From Bradyrhizobium centrolobii (GTDB taxonomy: Bacteria; Pseudomonadota; Alphaproteobacteria; Rhizobiales; Xanthobacteraceae), in NCBI RefSeq assembly GCF_001641635.1, contig NZ_LUUB01000078.1, positions 223,340 through 287,339 on the forward strand: a stretch of 64,000 nt of DNA, read 5' to 3'. A program made the position numbers and the translations under genes. The notes under the pieces were generated by a model. It was not told where the DNA came from and did not search any database. It saw only the letters and a list, made by a program, of their open reading frames with translations. This document shows, piece by piece, positions 1-7,921 of this stretch. Position 1 is the stretch's first letter. Every line of letters starts with the position of its first letter.

Positions 1-397
1 CGACACCGACCTTCATACCGGCAAAGGCCGGAATGTATTTCGAGACGGGATCGTCGAGCGCGAGCTTGCCCTCCTCGACCAGCATCATCGCCATGACAGA
101 GGTGATCGGCTTGGACATCGAATAGAGGCGGAAGATCGTGTCCGCGCTCATCGAGATCTCGGTCGCGACATCGCGGACGCCGAAATTCTCGTAATAGACC
201 GGCTTGCCGTGCTGCTGCAGCAGCAGAATGGCACCGGGAATCTTGCCGATCGCGATCTCGTTCCTGATGTAGTCGGAGACCTTTGCCAGCCCTTCGGGCG
301 AGAACGTGCGTGCGACGCGTCCCCCGGAGCCCGCCTTGGCACCGATTGCACCGAACAGGAGGACGAGCGCCGCGATGAGCGCGTGGCGCCCGCACAT
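1..397 (-). CDS. Beta-lactamase-family serine hydrolase, C-terminus beyond the window
   Basis: This is the N-terminal 132 residues of a class C beta-lactamase/esterase-fold serine hydrolase. After a hydrophobic signal-like start the sequence resembles the upstream gene closely, and an SMSK tetrad (SxxK, catalytic Ser and Lys) is visible near residue 91. The ATG at 397 lies one base after the stop codon of the upstream paralogue, so the two are almost certainly cotranscribed and arose by tandem duplication. The gene continues to the left of the window. The substrate cannot be told; family members include esterases, peptidases and penicillin-binding-like proteins. Confidence 0.85.
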   Translation of the reverse strand, partial: MCGRHALIAALVLLFGAIGAKAGSGGRVARTFSPEGLAKVSDYIRNEIAIGKIPGAILLLQQHGKPVYYENFGVRDVATEISMSADTIFRLYSMSKPITSVMAMMLVEEGKLALDDPVSKYIPAFAGMKVGV

Positions 398-398
398 G

Positions 399-1685
399 TC
401 ACTTCTCCATCGCCTCATAGATCAACTGCTTCAGCGTCCGCTGCACGCGCTGGCGCTCGCTCGGGGTCTGCTCCAGCAGGACGAAGAACATGTCCTGCTT
501 GCGGTCGACCACCAAATAGCAGCCGGAGGCGCCGTCCCATTTCAATTCGCCGAGATCGCCGGGTGGCGGCGGCTTGGCGTTACCGGGATCGGTGCGCACG
601 GCAAACCCAAGTCCCATGCCAAAACCGTCACCGGGAAAATAGAAGTAGTCCCGCGCAACGCCGGAGTCCTTGCCGGCATGGTCCGATGCCATCAGCTCGA
701 ACGTCTTCGGGCCGAGATAGGTCTTGCCCTCGAACGTTCCTCCATTGACCAGCATCTGCGCAAAGCGCGAAAAGTCCGCCATGGTCGAAACCATGCCGCC
801 GCTGGCGGATTCCCACTTCTGGCGAACCTCAGTCCTGTACTCGCGGCCGACCCGGAAATTGCTGTCGTTCGGCAGCGGCTGGGCGAGCCGTTTCAGCCTT
901 TCCGGTTCGGTGACGAAGAAGCCCGTATCGGTCATACCGAGCGAATCGAGCAGTTTTTCCTTCTCGAGCTCGAGCAATGACTTTCCGGACACGATCTCCA
1001 TGATCCGCGCCAGAATGTCGGTGGAATGGCCGTACTGCCAGAGCGCGCCGGGTTGATTGTGCAGCGGCAGCTTGGCGATCCGCTCGGCGAACTCGGCGAG
1101 GTCGAACTCGCCCGCGTAGATATTGGCCTCCTTGTAGGCCTTGCGCACCAGACTGTCGCCGTAGAAGCCGTAGGTGATGCCGGAGGTATGGCGCATCAGG
1201 TCGAGAATGGTAATGGACCGGGCCAGCGGTACCAGCTCGAGCGTCTTGGTGCCGTCCTCGGCCTTCTTCTCCTCACCGACCTTCATATTTGCAAAGGAGG
1301 GAATGTATTTCGAGACGGGATCGTCGAGCTTAATCTTTCCGTCCTGGATCAATTGCATCGCCACAACGGAGGTGATCACCTTGGTTAGCGACGACAGGCG
1401 GAAGATCGTCTTGTCGGTGATCGGCGCCTTGCCGACCACGTCCTGCACGCCGAAGGCTTCGTGATAGACCGGCCTGCCGTGCTGCTGGATCAGCACAGTC
1501 GCGCCAGCGATCTTGCCGGTTGCGACCTCGTTCTTGAAGAACTCGCTGACCCTGGCGAGCTTGTCCTGATTGAAATGCGCGCCGGCCGGGATCTCGTAGG
1601 TCCCTTCCGCCTGCGCCAGCGATATTGCTCCCAACGACATCAAAGCGCCGCAGACAAGCGCGCGCAGACCAAAATGTGAAATCAT
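399..1685 (-). CDS. Beta-lactamase-family serine hydrolase (428 aa)
   Basis: This is an exported serine hydrolase of the beta-lactamase class C / Pfam Beta-lactamase family. The chosen ATG has a GGGGAGGGG ribosome site just upstream and gives a clean signal peptide ending near AQA. SSLTK near residue 94 is the SxxK catalytic motif, a YGH (the usual YxN-like position) appears mid-protein, and the C-terminal part contains the family-typical DGFGMGLGF region. A longer upstream extension is open but would remove the signal peptide from the N-terminus. It is the first gene of a tandem pair with the gene ending at position 1. The physiological substrate is unknown. Confidence 0.88.
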   Translation of the reverse strand: MISHFGLRALVCGALMSLGAISLAQAEGTYEIPAGAHFNQDKLARVSEFFKNEVATGKIAGATVLIQQHGRPVYHEAFGVQDVVGKAPITDKTIFRLSSLTKVITSVVAMQLIQDGKIKLDDPVSKYIPSFANMKVGEEKKAEDGTKTLELVPLARSITILDLMRHTSGITYGFYGDSLVRKAYKEANIYAGEFDLAEFAERIAKLPLHNQPGALWQYGHSTDILARIMEIVSGKSLLELEKEKLLDSLGMTDTGFFVTEPERLKRLAQPLPNDSNFRVGREYRTEVRQKWESASGGMVSTMADFSRFAQMLVNGGTFEGKTYLGPKTFELMASDHAGKDSGVARDYFYFPGDGFGMGLGFAVRTDPGNAKPPPPGDLGELKWDGASGCYLVVDRKQDMFFVLLEQTPSERQRVQRTLKQLIYEAMEK

Positions 1686-1728
1686 ATCCCCTCCCCGGAA
1701 CATGGCCCGGCGGAGTGTACTGACCGGC

Positions 1729-2283
1729 TCAATCGGCACAAGAGCCGCCGTGCCGCGCAAGCGCCTCGGCATGGAGGCGGGCGCTCGGCTCCGAGAAGCA
1801 GCAAAACACCACATGCGTGACAGACGGTGCCCCGGGCAGTGCTTCGATCGTGGTGCGGACGGCAATGTCGGCGGCGCGGTCGGCGGGGAAGCGGTAGACT
1901 CCGGTCGAAATCGCGGGGAATGCCACCGAAGTCAGTTGATGCTTCCGGCACAGCTCCAGAGATCGGCGATAGCAGGAGGCAAGCAGGTCGTCCTCGCCGC
2001 GCGTGCCGCCGTTCCAGACCGGTCCAACGGTATGGATCACATGGGCGGCCTTAAGCCGATAACCCTTGGTGATCTTGGCGTCGCCCGTCTTGCAGCCGTG
2101 AAGCATGCGGCATTCGGCGACGAGCTCGGGCCCAGCGGCCCGATGGATCGCCCCATCCACGCCGCCCCCGCCGAGGAGCGACGTGTTGGCGGCGTTGACG
2201 ATGGCGTCAACGCCGAGCGTGGTTATGTCGGCAACAATGACGTCGAGCTGCGCGCCCCCGATCCGGCGCGTCAGCGTGGTCAC
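1729..2283 (-). CDS. Macro-domain protein, probable O-acetyl-ADP-ribose deacetylase
   Basis: This is a stand-alone macro domain (184 aa). The family binds ADP-ribose and many bacterial members (YmdB type) hydrolyse O-acetyl-ADP-ribose or remove ADP-ribose from proteins. Visible signatures are VDAIVNAAN near residues 25-33, the GGGGVDGAIH loop, and GVYRFP near residue 138, which together form the ADP-ribose pocket. The GTG start lies three bases after the stop of the glutaredoxin gene, which suggests translation coupling and a shared transcript. The exact substrate is an inference from the family. Confidence 0.9.
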   Translation of the reverse strand: MTTLTRRIGGAQLDVIVADITTLGVDAIVNAANTSLLGGGGVDGAIHRAAGPELVAECRMLHGCKTGDAKITKGYRLKAAHVIHTVGPVWNGGTRGEDDLLASCYRRSLELCRKHQLTSVAFPAISTGVYRFPADRAADIAVRTTIEALPGAPSVTHVVFCCFSEPSARLHAEALARHGGSCAD

Positions 2284-2286
2284 GCG

Positions 2287-2619
2287 TCAGGCCGCGGCGT
2301 TGACCGCGACGCCCTTGTCGGAGAAGAGCTGCTGCAATTCGCCGGCCTGGAACATCTCGCGGACGATGTCGCAGCCACCGACGAATTCGCCCTTCACATA
2401 GAGCTGCGGGATGGTCGGCCAGTTCGAGTAGACCTTGATGCCGTTGCGCAGCTCGGCGGATTCGAGGACGTTGAGGCCCTTATAGCCAACCCCGAGATGG
2501 TCGAGGATCTGGACGACCTGGCCGGAAAAACCGCACTGCGGAAACTGCGGCGTGCCCTTCATGAACAGAACCACGTCGTTCGACTTCACTTCGTTGTCGA
2601 TGAATTCCTCGATGCTCAT
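2287..2619 (-). CDS. grxD: Monothiol glutaredoxin (Grx4/GrxD family)
   Basis: This is a 110-residue monothiol glutaredoxin of the CGFS class. These proteins carry [2Fe-2S] clusters and usually act with a BolA partner in iron-sulfur transfer and iron sensing. The active site CGFS is at about residues 29-32 within the PQFPQCGFSGQ context, and the glutathione-binding TIPQLYV and GGCDI segments are present. The ATG at 2619 follows an AAGGAC ribosome site; an in-frame upstream extension has no such site. A bolA gene is about 4 kb away on the same strand. In related genomes purL, bolA and grxD are, to my knowledge, usually adjacent, so the genes between them here look like later insertions. Confidence 0.95.
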   Translation of the reverse strand: MSIEEFIDNEVKSNDVVLFMKGTPQFPQCGFSGQVVQILDHLGVGYKGLNVLESAELRNGIKVYSNWPTIPQLYVKGEFVGGCDIVREMFQAGELQQLFSDKGVAVNAAA

Positions 2620-2859
2620 ATCCGTGTCCTTCTGGGGCGGAGCCCTCAATAATCGCTTCGGGCGGCTCAGCCGATTTAACCCGATACCTGCCTATATATG
2701 TAGCCCAAACTATTGTGCATCCAAAGTAAAATGGCGGCGACGAGGCTCCAGGCCCCCCTCCGGAGCCCGTCCGGGCGATGGGCTGATGACGCTAATATCA
2801 TCGCCGGGGAGGACTTTTATCCCGTAACGGAGGCCCTATCTAGGACGAACCTGAATTTT

Positions 2860-2884
2860 GGAACCGGGCTACGCCAACAACGTT
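2860..2884 (+). promoter_or_regulatory. EcfG-type general stress promoter of egtB
   Basis: GGAAC at 2860-2864 is followed by 16 bases and CGTT at 2881-2884. This matches the consensus published for alphaproteobacterial EcfG sigma factors (GGAAC, 16-17 bases, CGTT). It lies 25 bases before the GTG start of egtB, leaving room for a transcription start near 2890 and the GGAG ribosome site at 2899-2902. No transcript data support it here. Confidence 0.65.
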
Positions 2885-2908
2885 CTCTTGTCCTGTCTGG
2901 AGAAAAAC

Positions 2909-4156
2909 GTGACGAAACAAGCCTCCGCCACGGCCACCGACCCGCTTTCGTCACTGGTGTCCGGCTCGGGCGGCCTCGCCCGGGCGCTGGAAGATGCTTT
3001 TCTCACCGTGCGCAACGAGACGGAGCGCCGAGCCGCGCCCCTCTCGCCGGAGGACCAGCAGATCCAGTCCATGCCGGACGCCAGCCCCGCGAAATGGCAC
3101 CGGGCGCATACTACCTGGTTCTTCGAGCAGTTTCTGCTCAGCGAGCACTGTCCGGACTACCGGCCCTTCCATCCCGACTTCGCGTTTCTGTTCAATTCTT
3201 ATTACGTCAGCGCCGGGCCTCGTCACGCCCGGCACCGCCGTGGCGACATCACGCGGCCGAGCGCCGATCAGGTCGGCGCCTATCGCAAATACGTCGATGC
3301 GGCCGTCGTGAAATTCTTCCGCGAAGCCGATGCGGATAAGCTGCGCGCAATCGCGCCGCTGGTCGAGGTCGGGCTCAATCATGAGCAGCAGCATCAGGAA
3401 TTGATGTTCACGGACATCCTGCACGCGTTTGCGCAAAATCCGGTCCTTCCGGCCTACGATCCGGACTGGCGCTTCCCGGCCTCGACGCGGACGGGCGAGG
3501 ATTGGCTGACGCTCAACGAGGGCATCCACAGCATCGGGCACGCCAGCGACAGCTTCCACTTCGACAACGAGAAGCCCGCGCATCGCGCGCTCGTCGGCCC
3601 GGTCAGGATCGCGCGCAACCTCGTCACCAATGGCGAATGGCTCGCCTTCATGCGCGACGGCAGCTATCGGACCGCAACGCTGTGGCTGATGGACGGGTTT
3701 GCTACCGTCAATAATGAGGGCTGGGACGCGCCGGGTCATTGGCGCGAGGTCGGTGGTCAATGGCATGTCATGACCCTGGCCGGCCTCAAGCCGGTCGATC
3801 CCGACGCACCCGTCTGCCACGTCAGCTACTACGAGGCGGATGCGTTCGCGCGCTGGGCGGGAAAACATCTGCCGACCGAGATGGAGTGGGAGGTCGCCGC
3901 CCGCGCCGGCCAGCTCAACGACGCCTTCGGCATCGTCTGGCAATGGACCCGCAGCTCATATTCGCCCTACCCAGGCTATCGCGCGATCGAAGGCGCGCTC
4001 GGCGAGTACAACGGCAAGTTCATGGTCAACCAGCTCGTGCTGCGCGGCTCCTCGCTTGCAACCCCAAGCGGGCACAGCCGTATCACCTATCGCAACTTCT
4101 TCTATCCCCACCATCGCTGGCAATTCACGGGATTGCGGCTCGCCGACTACGACTGA
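2909..4156 (+). CDS. egtB: Ergothioneine biosynthesis protein EgtB (hercynine sulfoxide synthase)
   Basis: EgtB is a non-haem iron enzyme that joins hercynine to a thiol donor (gamma-glutamylcysteine or cysteine) with oxygen, forming the C-S bond of ergothioneine. The N-terminal half is a DinB-like bundle with the iron-binding H-x3-H-x-E motif (HEQQHQE near residue 157). The C-terminal half is a formylglycine-generating-enzyme-like fold with the motifs CHVSYYEADAFARWAGKHLP (about residues 295-314) and RGSSLATP. The GTG at 2909 is preferred over a TTG at 2858 because a GGAG site sits in front of it and the EcfG-like promoter would otherwise lie inside the gene. It is followed by egtD after 51 bases. 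The length (415 aa) fits the family. No egtA, egtC or egtE is seen nearby, which is common in proteobacteria. Confidence 0.93.
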   Translation: MTKQASATATDPLSSLVSGSGGLARALEDAFLTVRNETERRAAPLSPEDQQIQSMPDASPAKWHRAHTTWFFEQFLLSEHCPDYRPFHPDFAFLFNSYYVSAGPRHARHRRGDITRPSADQVGAYRKYVDAAVVKFFREADADKLRAIAPLVEVGLNHEQQHQELMFTDILHAFAQNPVLPAYDPDWRFPASTRTGEDWLTLNEGIHSIGHASDSFHFDNEKPAHRALVGPVRIARNLVTNGEWLAFMRDGSYRTATLWLMDGFATVNNEGWDAPGHWREVGGQWHVMTLAGLKPVDPDAPVCHVSYYEADAFARWAGKHLPTEMEWEVAARAGQLNDAFGIVWQWTRSSYSPYPGYRAIEGALGEYNGKFMVNQLVLRGSSLATPSGHSRITYRNFFYPHHRWQFTGLRLADYD

Positions 4157-4207
4157 GTTCTCATCCGACGACAACCGCGCGCCGGACAGCGCGTTCAGGA
4201 GAGTATC

Positions 4208-5179
4208 ATGAATGTGCACGGCAGCGCCTTGGCCGAAGCCCATCTGCCCGACGATCAGACCACCGCCTTTGCCCGCGAGGCCATCGAGGATCTGTCGCAG
4301 CAGCCCAAACGGCTATCGCCGAAATATTTCTACGACGCGACCGGATCTGAACTGTTCGAAGCCATCACACGCCTGCCGGAATACTATCCGACGCGGACCG
4401 AGCTTGCGATCCTGAGGGAGCGCGGCCGCGAGATCGCGGCGATCATTCCCGAGCTTGCGGCGCTGGTCGAGTTCGGTGCGGGCGCGACGACGAAAGTCCG
4501 CCTGCTGCTCAACCACTGCAAGTTCGCAGCCTATGTGCCGGTCGACATCTCCGGCGACTTCCTCAAGGCGCAGGCGAATGGTCTGAAGCGAGACTTCCCT
4601 TCGCTCGGCATCTATCCGGTAGCAGCCGATTTCACCACGCCGTTCGAGCTGCCCAAGGCCGTCGCATCAATGCCCAAGGTCGGCTTCTTCCCCGGCTCGA
4701 CCATCGGCAATTTCGAGCCGCACGAAGCTCGGGCCTTCCTTAAGAGCGCGCGCGAGATTCTGGGCGACGGCGCGCTGATGATCATCGGCGCCGATCTCGA
4801 GAAGGACGAGCGGGTGCTCCACGACGCCTATAACGATGCCGCTGGCGTCACCGCACGCTTCAACCTCAATGTGCTGGTGCGCATCAACCGCGAACTCGGC
4901 GGCAATTTCGACCTCTCCGCCTTCACTCATCGCGCAATTTACGATCGCGAGCGGCACCGCATCGAGATGCACCTGATCAGTAAGAAGAGCCAGACCGTGC
5001 GCATGCTGGGGACGAGCTTCTCGTTCCGCCCCGGCGAAAGCATCCACACCGAGAACAGCTACAAATACAGCCTCGAACGCTTCGCGGCGCTGGCGCAGGG
5101 TGCCGGCTGGCGGGTGCGCGAGACCTGGACGGATGAAGCGAGGATGTTCTCGGTTCACGCATTGGAAGCCGCGGCGTAA
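4208..5179 (+). CDS. egtD: L-histidine N-alpha-methyltransferase EgtD
   Basis: EgtD transfers three methyl groups from S-adenosylmethionine to the amino group of histidine, giving hercynine, the substrate of EgtB. The 323-residue protein shows the family start LSPKYFYDATGSELFEAI near residue 36, the tyrosine-rich YYPTRTE histidine-binding stretch, the SAM-binding VEFGAGATTKVRLLL near residue 87 and GFFPGSTIGNF near residue 158. A CAGGAGAG ribosome site precedes the ATG. It is the second gene of the egtBD operon and so probably shares the stress promoter in front of egtB. Confidence 0.95.
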   Translation: MNVHGSALAEAHLPDDQTTAFAREAIEDLSQQPKRLSPKYFYDATGSELFEAITRLPEYYPTRTELAILRERGREIAAIIPELAALVEFGAGATTKVRLLLNHCKFAAYVPVDISGDFLKAQANGLKRDFPSLGIYPVAADFTTPFELPKAVASMPKVGFFPGSTIGNFEPHEARAFLKSAREILGDGALMIIGADLEKDERVLHDAYNDAAGVTARFNLNVLVRINRELGGNFDLSAFTHRAIYDRERHRIEMHLISKKSQTVRMLGTSFSFRPGESIHTENSYKYSLERFAALAQGAGWRVRETWTDEARMFSVHALEAAA

Positions 5180-5202
5180 GCTCCCTGCGGCCGAACGGGC
5201 CA

Positions 5203-5394
5203 TCAGGTGTCCTTCAGCCATTGCGTCAGCATGTCCCGCACCGACCATTCCTTGGTGCGGATATTGTCGATCCGCCAGCCCTCCTCCTCGCGAACGAAGT
5301 CGTAGGTCACGACGGCCGGCGGTCCCGGCCGGTGGTAGAGCTTGCGATAGCTGAGCTTCACGGCGAGGACGGCGGCATCCGGCTTCTGGCTCAC
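5203..5394 (-). pseudogene. C-terminal remnant of a small hypothetical protein
   Basis: About 63-75 codons encode a plausible globular C-terminus (contains YDFVREEEGWRIDNI and ends in MLTQWLKDT), of the kind seen at the end of DUF3828-like exported proteins. The only start inside is a GTG with no ribosome site. The frame stays open upstream but runs into the end of the ltrA gene without any signal peptide or start. I read it as the tail of a gene whose 5' part has been lost. A short functional protein cannot be excluded. Confidence 0.45.
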
Positions 5395-5452
5395 AGTCTT
5401 GATCGCAAAGTCCTGGAGCTCCGTCGTTAGACGCCCTACCGCAGCCGGCGGT

Positions 5453-6646
5453 TCAATGTTCCTCGGCCTCTTTCGGCGTCGACCCCAGCGACACTGACTC
5501 CCACACCGCGACCACGATCATGATCGCGCTCGTCGCGATCGACAGCCATAACGGGGAGAGATCCGCTGCAAACCAGCTCAGCACGAGCAGCAGGATGATG
5601 CCGATGCCGTGCGAGAGCTGGAGGAAGCCGCGGATCGAATGCTTGAACAGGATCGTGCCGACCAGGAACACCAGCGGCCCGCCGATCGTGCTCACGATGG
5701 TCCGGATGTCGGAGTGGCCGGTCGGGTGCTTCAGCACCAATTCGTCCGAGACCGCGGTCAGGATGATGCCGGCGACGATCGGCATGTGAAGATAGGTGTA
5801 GGCGAGCCGCGCCAGGCGGCCGGATTCGGCAGCCTTCGAGATCAGCTCGGAGCCGGCCTCCGCGCCCTTGTGGAAATAGACCCACCACATCGCGATACTG
5901 CCGACGAGCGCCGAGACGAAGGCGAGAATGTTGTCCGCGGTCCAGTCCAGCTCGGCGAAGGTCGCGCCGTTGACGACGACGGCCTCCCCGAGCGCGATGA
6001 TGATGAAGCCGGCGCAACGTTCGGCCATGTGACCGCCTTCGACGGCCCAGGCCTCGACCGACGAGAAACCCAGCTTCGGGACCCAGAAGCGAACCGCGGG
6101 CGACAGGTATTCGATCGTCAGCGCGACGATCCAGAGCCACAGCCTGGTCTCCCCTTCCGCGAAGCCTCCGAGGATCCAGAAGATCGCGGAGCCGGACAGC
6201 CAGACCAGAATCCGGATGGCGTTGTGCCGCACCGCGACACGGTGTGGCGGAGTTGCGAGCAGCCAGAACGCCGTGCGTCCGACCTGCATGGTCGCATAGG
6301 CGATCGCAAACCACAGGCCGCGCCCTTCGAATGCCGTCGGGATCGTCGTCGACAGCACGAGTCCGCCCAACATCATCACAAAGAGCAGGATCCGGACCGG
6401 CGTCAGCTCGGGATTGAGCCAGTTGGTGACCCAGGTGGTGTAGACCCACACCCACCACACCGCGAGAAACAGCAGCGTGACGTGCACCGCCCCGGGCGGT
6501 GTGAAGTGGTGCAGGAGCGTGTGCGAGATTTGCGTGACCGCGAAGACGAAGACGAGGTCGAAGAACAGCTCGGCATAGGTGACGCGGCTGTGCTGGTTCG
6601 GCACGATGACACGAAACATCGCGCCGCGAGGATTGTCCGCAGCCAT
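5453..6646 (-). CDS. Low temperature requirement protein A (LtrA) family membrane protein
   Basis: This is an integral membrane protein of the LtrA family (about 397 aa), with roughly ten predicted hydrophobic segments. The family signature near the N-terminus, VTYAELFFDLVFVFAVTQISH, is present, as is the internal ALGEAVVVNGATF motif. The molecular function of the family is not established; the name comes from a Listeria mutant defective in growth in the cold. The ATG at 6646 has AGGGG six bases upstream, while the in-frame ATG at 6652 has no spacing to that site. It lies just downstream of bolA on the same strand. Confidence 0.9.
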   Translation of the reverse strand: MAADNPRGAMFRVIVPNQHSRVTYAELFFDLVFVFAVTQISHTLLHHFTPPGAVHVTLLFLAVWWVWVYTTWVTNWLNPELTPVRILLFVMMLGGLVLSTTIPTAFEGRGLWFAIAYATMQVGRTAFWLLATPPHRVAVRHNAIRILVWLSGSAIFWILGGFAEGETRLWLWIVALTIEYLSPAVRFWVPKLGFSSVEAWAVEGGHMAERCAGFIIIALGEAVVVNGATFAELDWTADNILAFVSALVGSIAMWWVYFHKGAEAGSELISKAAESGRLARLAYTYLHMPIVAGIILTAVSDELVLKHPTGHSDIRTIVSTIGGPLVFLVGTILFKHSIRGFLQLSHGIGIILLLVLSWFAADLSPLWLSIATSAIMIVVAVWESVSLGSTPKEAEEH

Positions 6647-6680
6647 CTTCATCCCCTGCGCGAGAAAGCTCAGCCCGTCG

Positions 6681-6917
6681 TCAGCTTCCTGGCACCCCGG
6701 TCTGCAGCGCCAGGGCATGCAGCACGCCGCCCATCTGGCCGCGCAGCGACTGATAGACGATCTGGTGCTGCTGGACGCGGGACTTGCCGCGGAAGGATTC
6801 CGAGATCACGGTCGCGGCATAGTGGTCGCCGTCGCCGGCGAGGTCACGGATGGTTACCTCGGCGTCGGGGATCGCTGCCTTGATCATCGCCTCGATATCG
6901 CGGGCGTCCATTGGCAT
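6681..6917 (-). CDS. bolA: BolA family protein
   Basis: This is a small BolA-fold protein (78 aa). BolA proteins form [2Fe-2S]-bridged complexes with monothiol glutaredoxins and take part in iron-sulfur protein maturation or iron regulation. Visible family features are the DIEAMIKAAIPDAEV helix-strand start, the GDGDHYAATVIS core and the HQIVYQSL segment carrying the invariant His. The residue facing the conserved His-containing loop is His in DHY, as in the YrbA/IbaG subgroup. AAGGAG lies ten bases before the ATG. The likely glutaredoxin partner is encoded at 2287-2619. Confidence 0.92.
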   Translation of the reverse strand: MPMDARDIEAMIKAAIPDAEVTIRDLAGDGDHYAATVISESFRGKSRVQQHQIVYQSLRGQMGGVLHALALQTGVPGS

Positions 6918-7104
6918 TCGAGTCTCGCTCCTTCTGGTCTCGTTCGGCTTCGAATCACTGCCGGGGTCCCCGGTACCGGCTGGGCGAAACTTAGCGTGAA
7001 CGGTCTTCTAGGTCACGCTTTGAGGCACTATATCCCTGATCCGACCAGGATAAAGGCACGACATAGTGCCGCGCGCGGCAGATTGATCGAAAAGGCGTGA
7101 AATC

Positions 7105-7464
7105 ATGAAGCTTCCGGGCCCCGACCATCCCATCACCATCACCCAAAACCCCCGGCGCGTCCGCGTGACGGCCGGCGACATCGTGATCGCGGATACCACC
7201 AAGGCGCTGACGCTGAAGGAGGCGAAATATCCGGCGGTGCAATACGTACCGCGGGAGGACACCAACATGGCGCTGCTCGAGCGCACCGACCGCGTCACCC
7301 ATTGCCCCTACAAGGGCGACGCGAGCTATTACAGCGTCAAGGCCGACGGCAAGACGCTCGACAATGCGATCTGGACCTACGAAACGCCCTTCCCCGCGAT
7401 GGCGGAGATCTCCGGCCATCTCGCCTTCTATCCGGACAAGGTGAAGATCGAGGAAGTGGGGTAG
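7105..7464 (+). CDS. DUF427 domain protein
   Basis: A 119-residue protein made of a single DUF427 domain. The recognisable core is VPREDTNMALLERTDRVTHCPYKG followed by ASYYSV and a C-terminal AFYPDKVKIEE; the first of these spans about residues 49-72. The family forms a small beta-tent fold and its biochemical role is unknown. It is monocistronic and transcribed away from bolA; no clear ribosome site beyond a weak AAAGG stretch is seen. A palindromic interspersed repeat follows its stop codon. Confidence 0.88.
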   Translation: MKLPGPDHPITITQNPRRVRVTAGDIVIADTTKALTLKEAKYPAVQYVPREDTNMALLERTDRVTHCPYKGDASYYSVKADGKTLDNAIWTYETPFPAMAEISGHLAFYPDKVKIEEVG

Positions 7465-7475
7465 CTGGAGAGTAC

Positions 7476-7556
7476 GTCATTCCGGGGCGGTCCGCAGGAC
7501 CGAACCCGGAATCTCGAGATTCCGGGTCTGGTGCTGACGCACCATCCCGGAATGAC
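7476..7556. repeat. Palindromic interspersed repeat
   Basis: A GTCATTCCGGG arm at 7476 pairs with CCCGGAATGAC ending at 7556, and a perfect 24-bp palindrome (12-base arms starting ACCCGGAATCTC) lies inside at 7504-7527. It sits between convergent genes and could also act as a transcription barrier. Elements of this look recur throughout Bradyrhizobium genomes. Confidence 0.8.
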
Positions 7557-7564
7557 ACATGGAG

Positions 7565-7738
7565 CTACGCCCTGAATATCGTGAGTCCCAGCACCAGAAG
7601 CACCAGGAAGATCGCGACGAAGATGTAGAACAGGAAGCGGGCGATGTCGGCGGAGGTGGCCGAGATGCCGGTAAAGCCGAGCACGCCGGCCACGATCGAG
7701 ATCAGCAGGAAGATCAGCGCCCATTTCAGGATTGTCAT
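7565..7738 (-). CDS. DUF1328 small membrane protein (YtjA family)
   Basis: A 57-residue protein with two transmembrane helices, ILKWALIFLLISIVAGVLGF at the N-terminus and RFLFYIFVAIFLVLLVLGL near the end, which is the DUF1328/YtjA pattern. A GGAG site six bases before the ATG at 7738 fixes the start; a longer frame upstream is open but unsupported. Two EcfG-like promoter sequences lie upstream, consistent with the association of this family with stress responses. The molecular function is unknown. Confidence 0.88.
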   Translation of the reverse strand: MTILKWALIFLLISIVAGVLGFTGISATSADIARFLFYIFVAIFLVLLVLGLTIFRA

Positions 7739-7796
7739 CGCCAGCTCCGACACCTCAGTGCCGCCCTTGACGGCCCTCAACCATTCCGTGAACCCT

Positions 7797-7821
7797 AACT
7801 TCGCGACACGGGACTGGTTCC
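7797..7821 (-). promoter_or_regulatory. EcfG-like promoter, proximal, of the DUF1328 gene
   Basis: On the minus strand GGAAC (7821-7817) is followed by 16 bases and AGTT (7800-7797). This differs by one base from the EcfG consensus GGAAC-N16-CGTT and fits the looser rhizobial RpoE2 form GGAAC-N18-TT. It ends 58 bases before the start codon. Confidence 0.5.
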
Positions 7822-7852
7822 TGAGCCTCCCTGAGAGCGATGCGGTGGCGTA

Positions 7853-7877
7853 AACTGCCCTTGCTGAATCCGGTTCC
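7853..7877 (-). promoter_or_regulatory. EcfG-like promoter, distal, of the DUF1328 gene
   Basis: A second minus-strand GGAAC (7877-7873) is followed by 16 bases and AGTT (7856-7853), the same spacing and -10 sequence as the proximal site 56 bases downstream. It also overlaps the upstream region of the divergent acyltransferase gene. Confidence 0.45.
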
Positions 7878-7921
7878 CGGCGGCACAGTTTGGCTGGGAC
7901 AGGGACGCAACCGGGGCGACC

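Noticed and set aside
2858..2908. TTG start for egtB at 2858
   Set aside because: It would place the promoter inside the coding region and has no ribosome site; the GTG at 2909 has GGAG in front.
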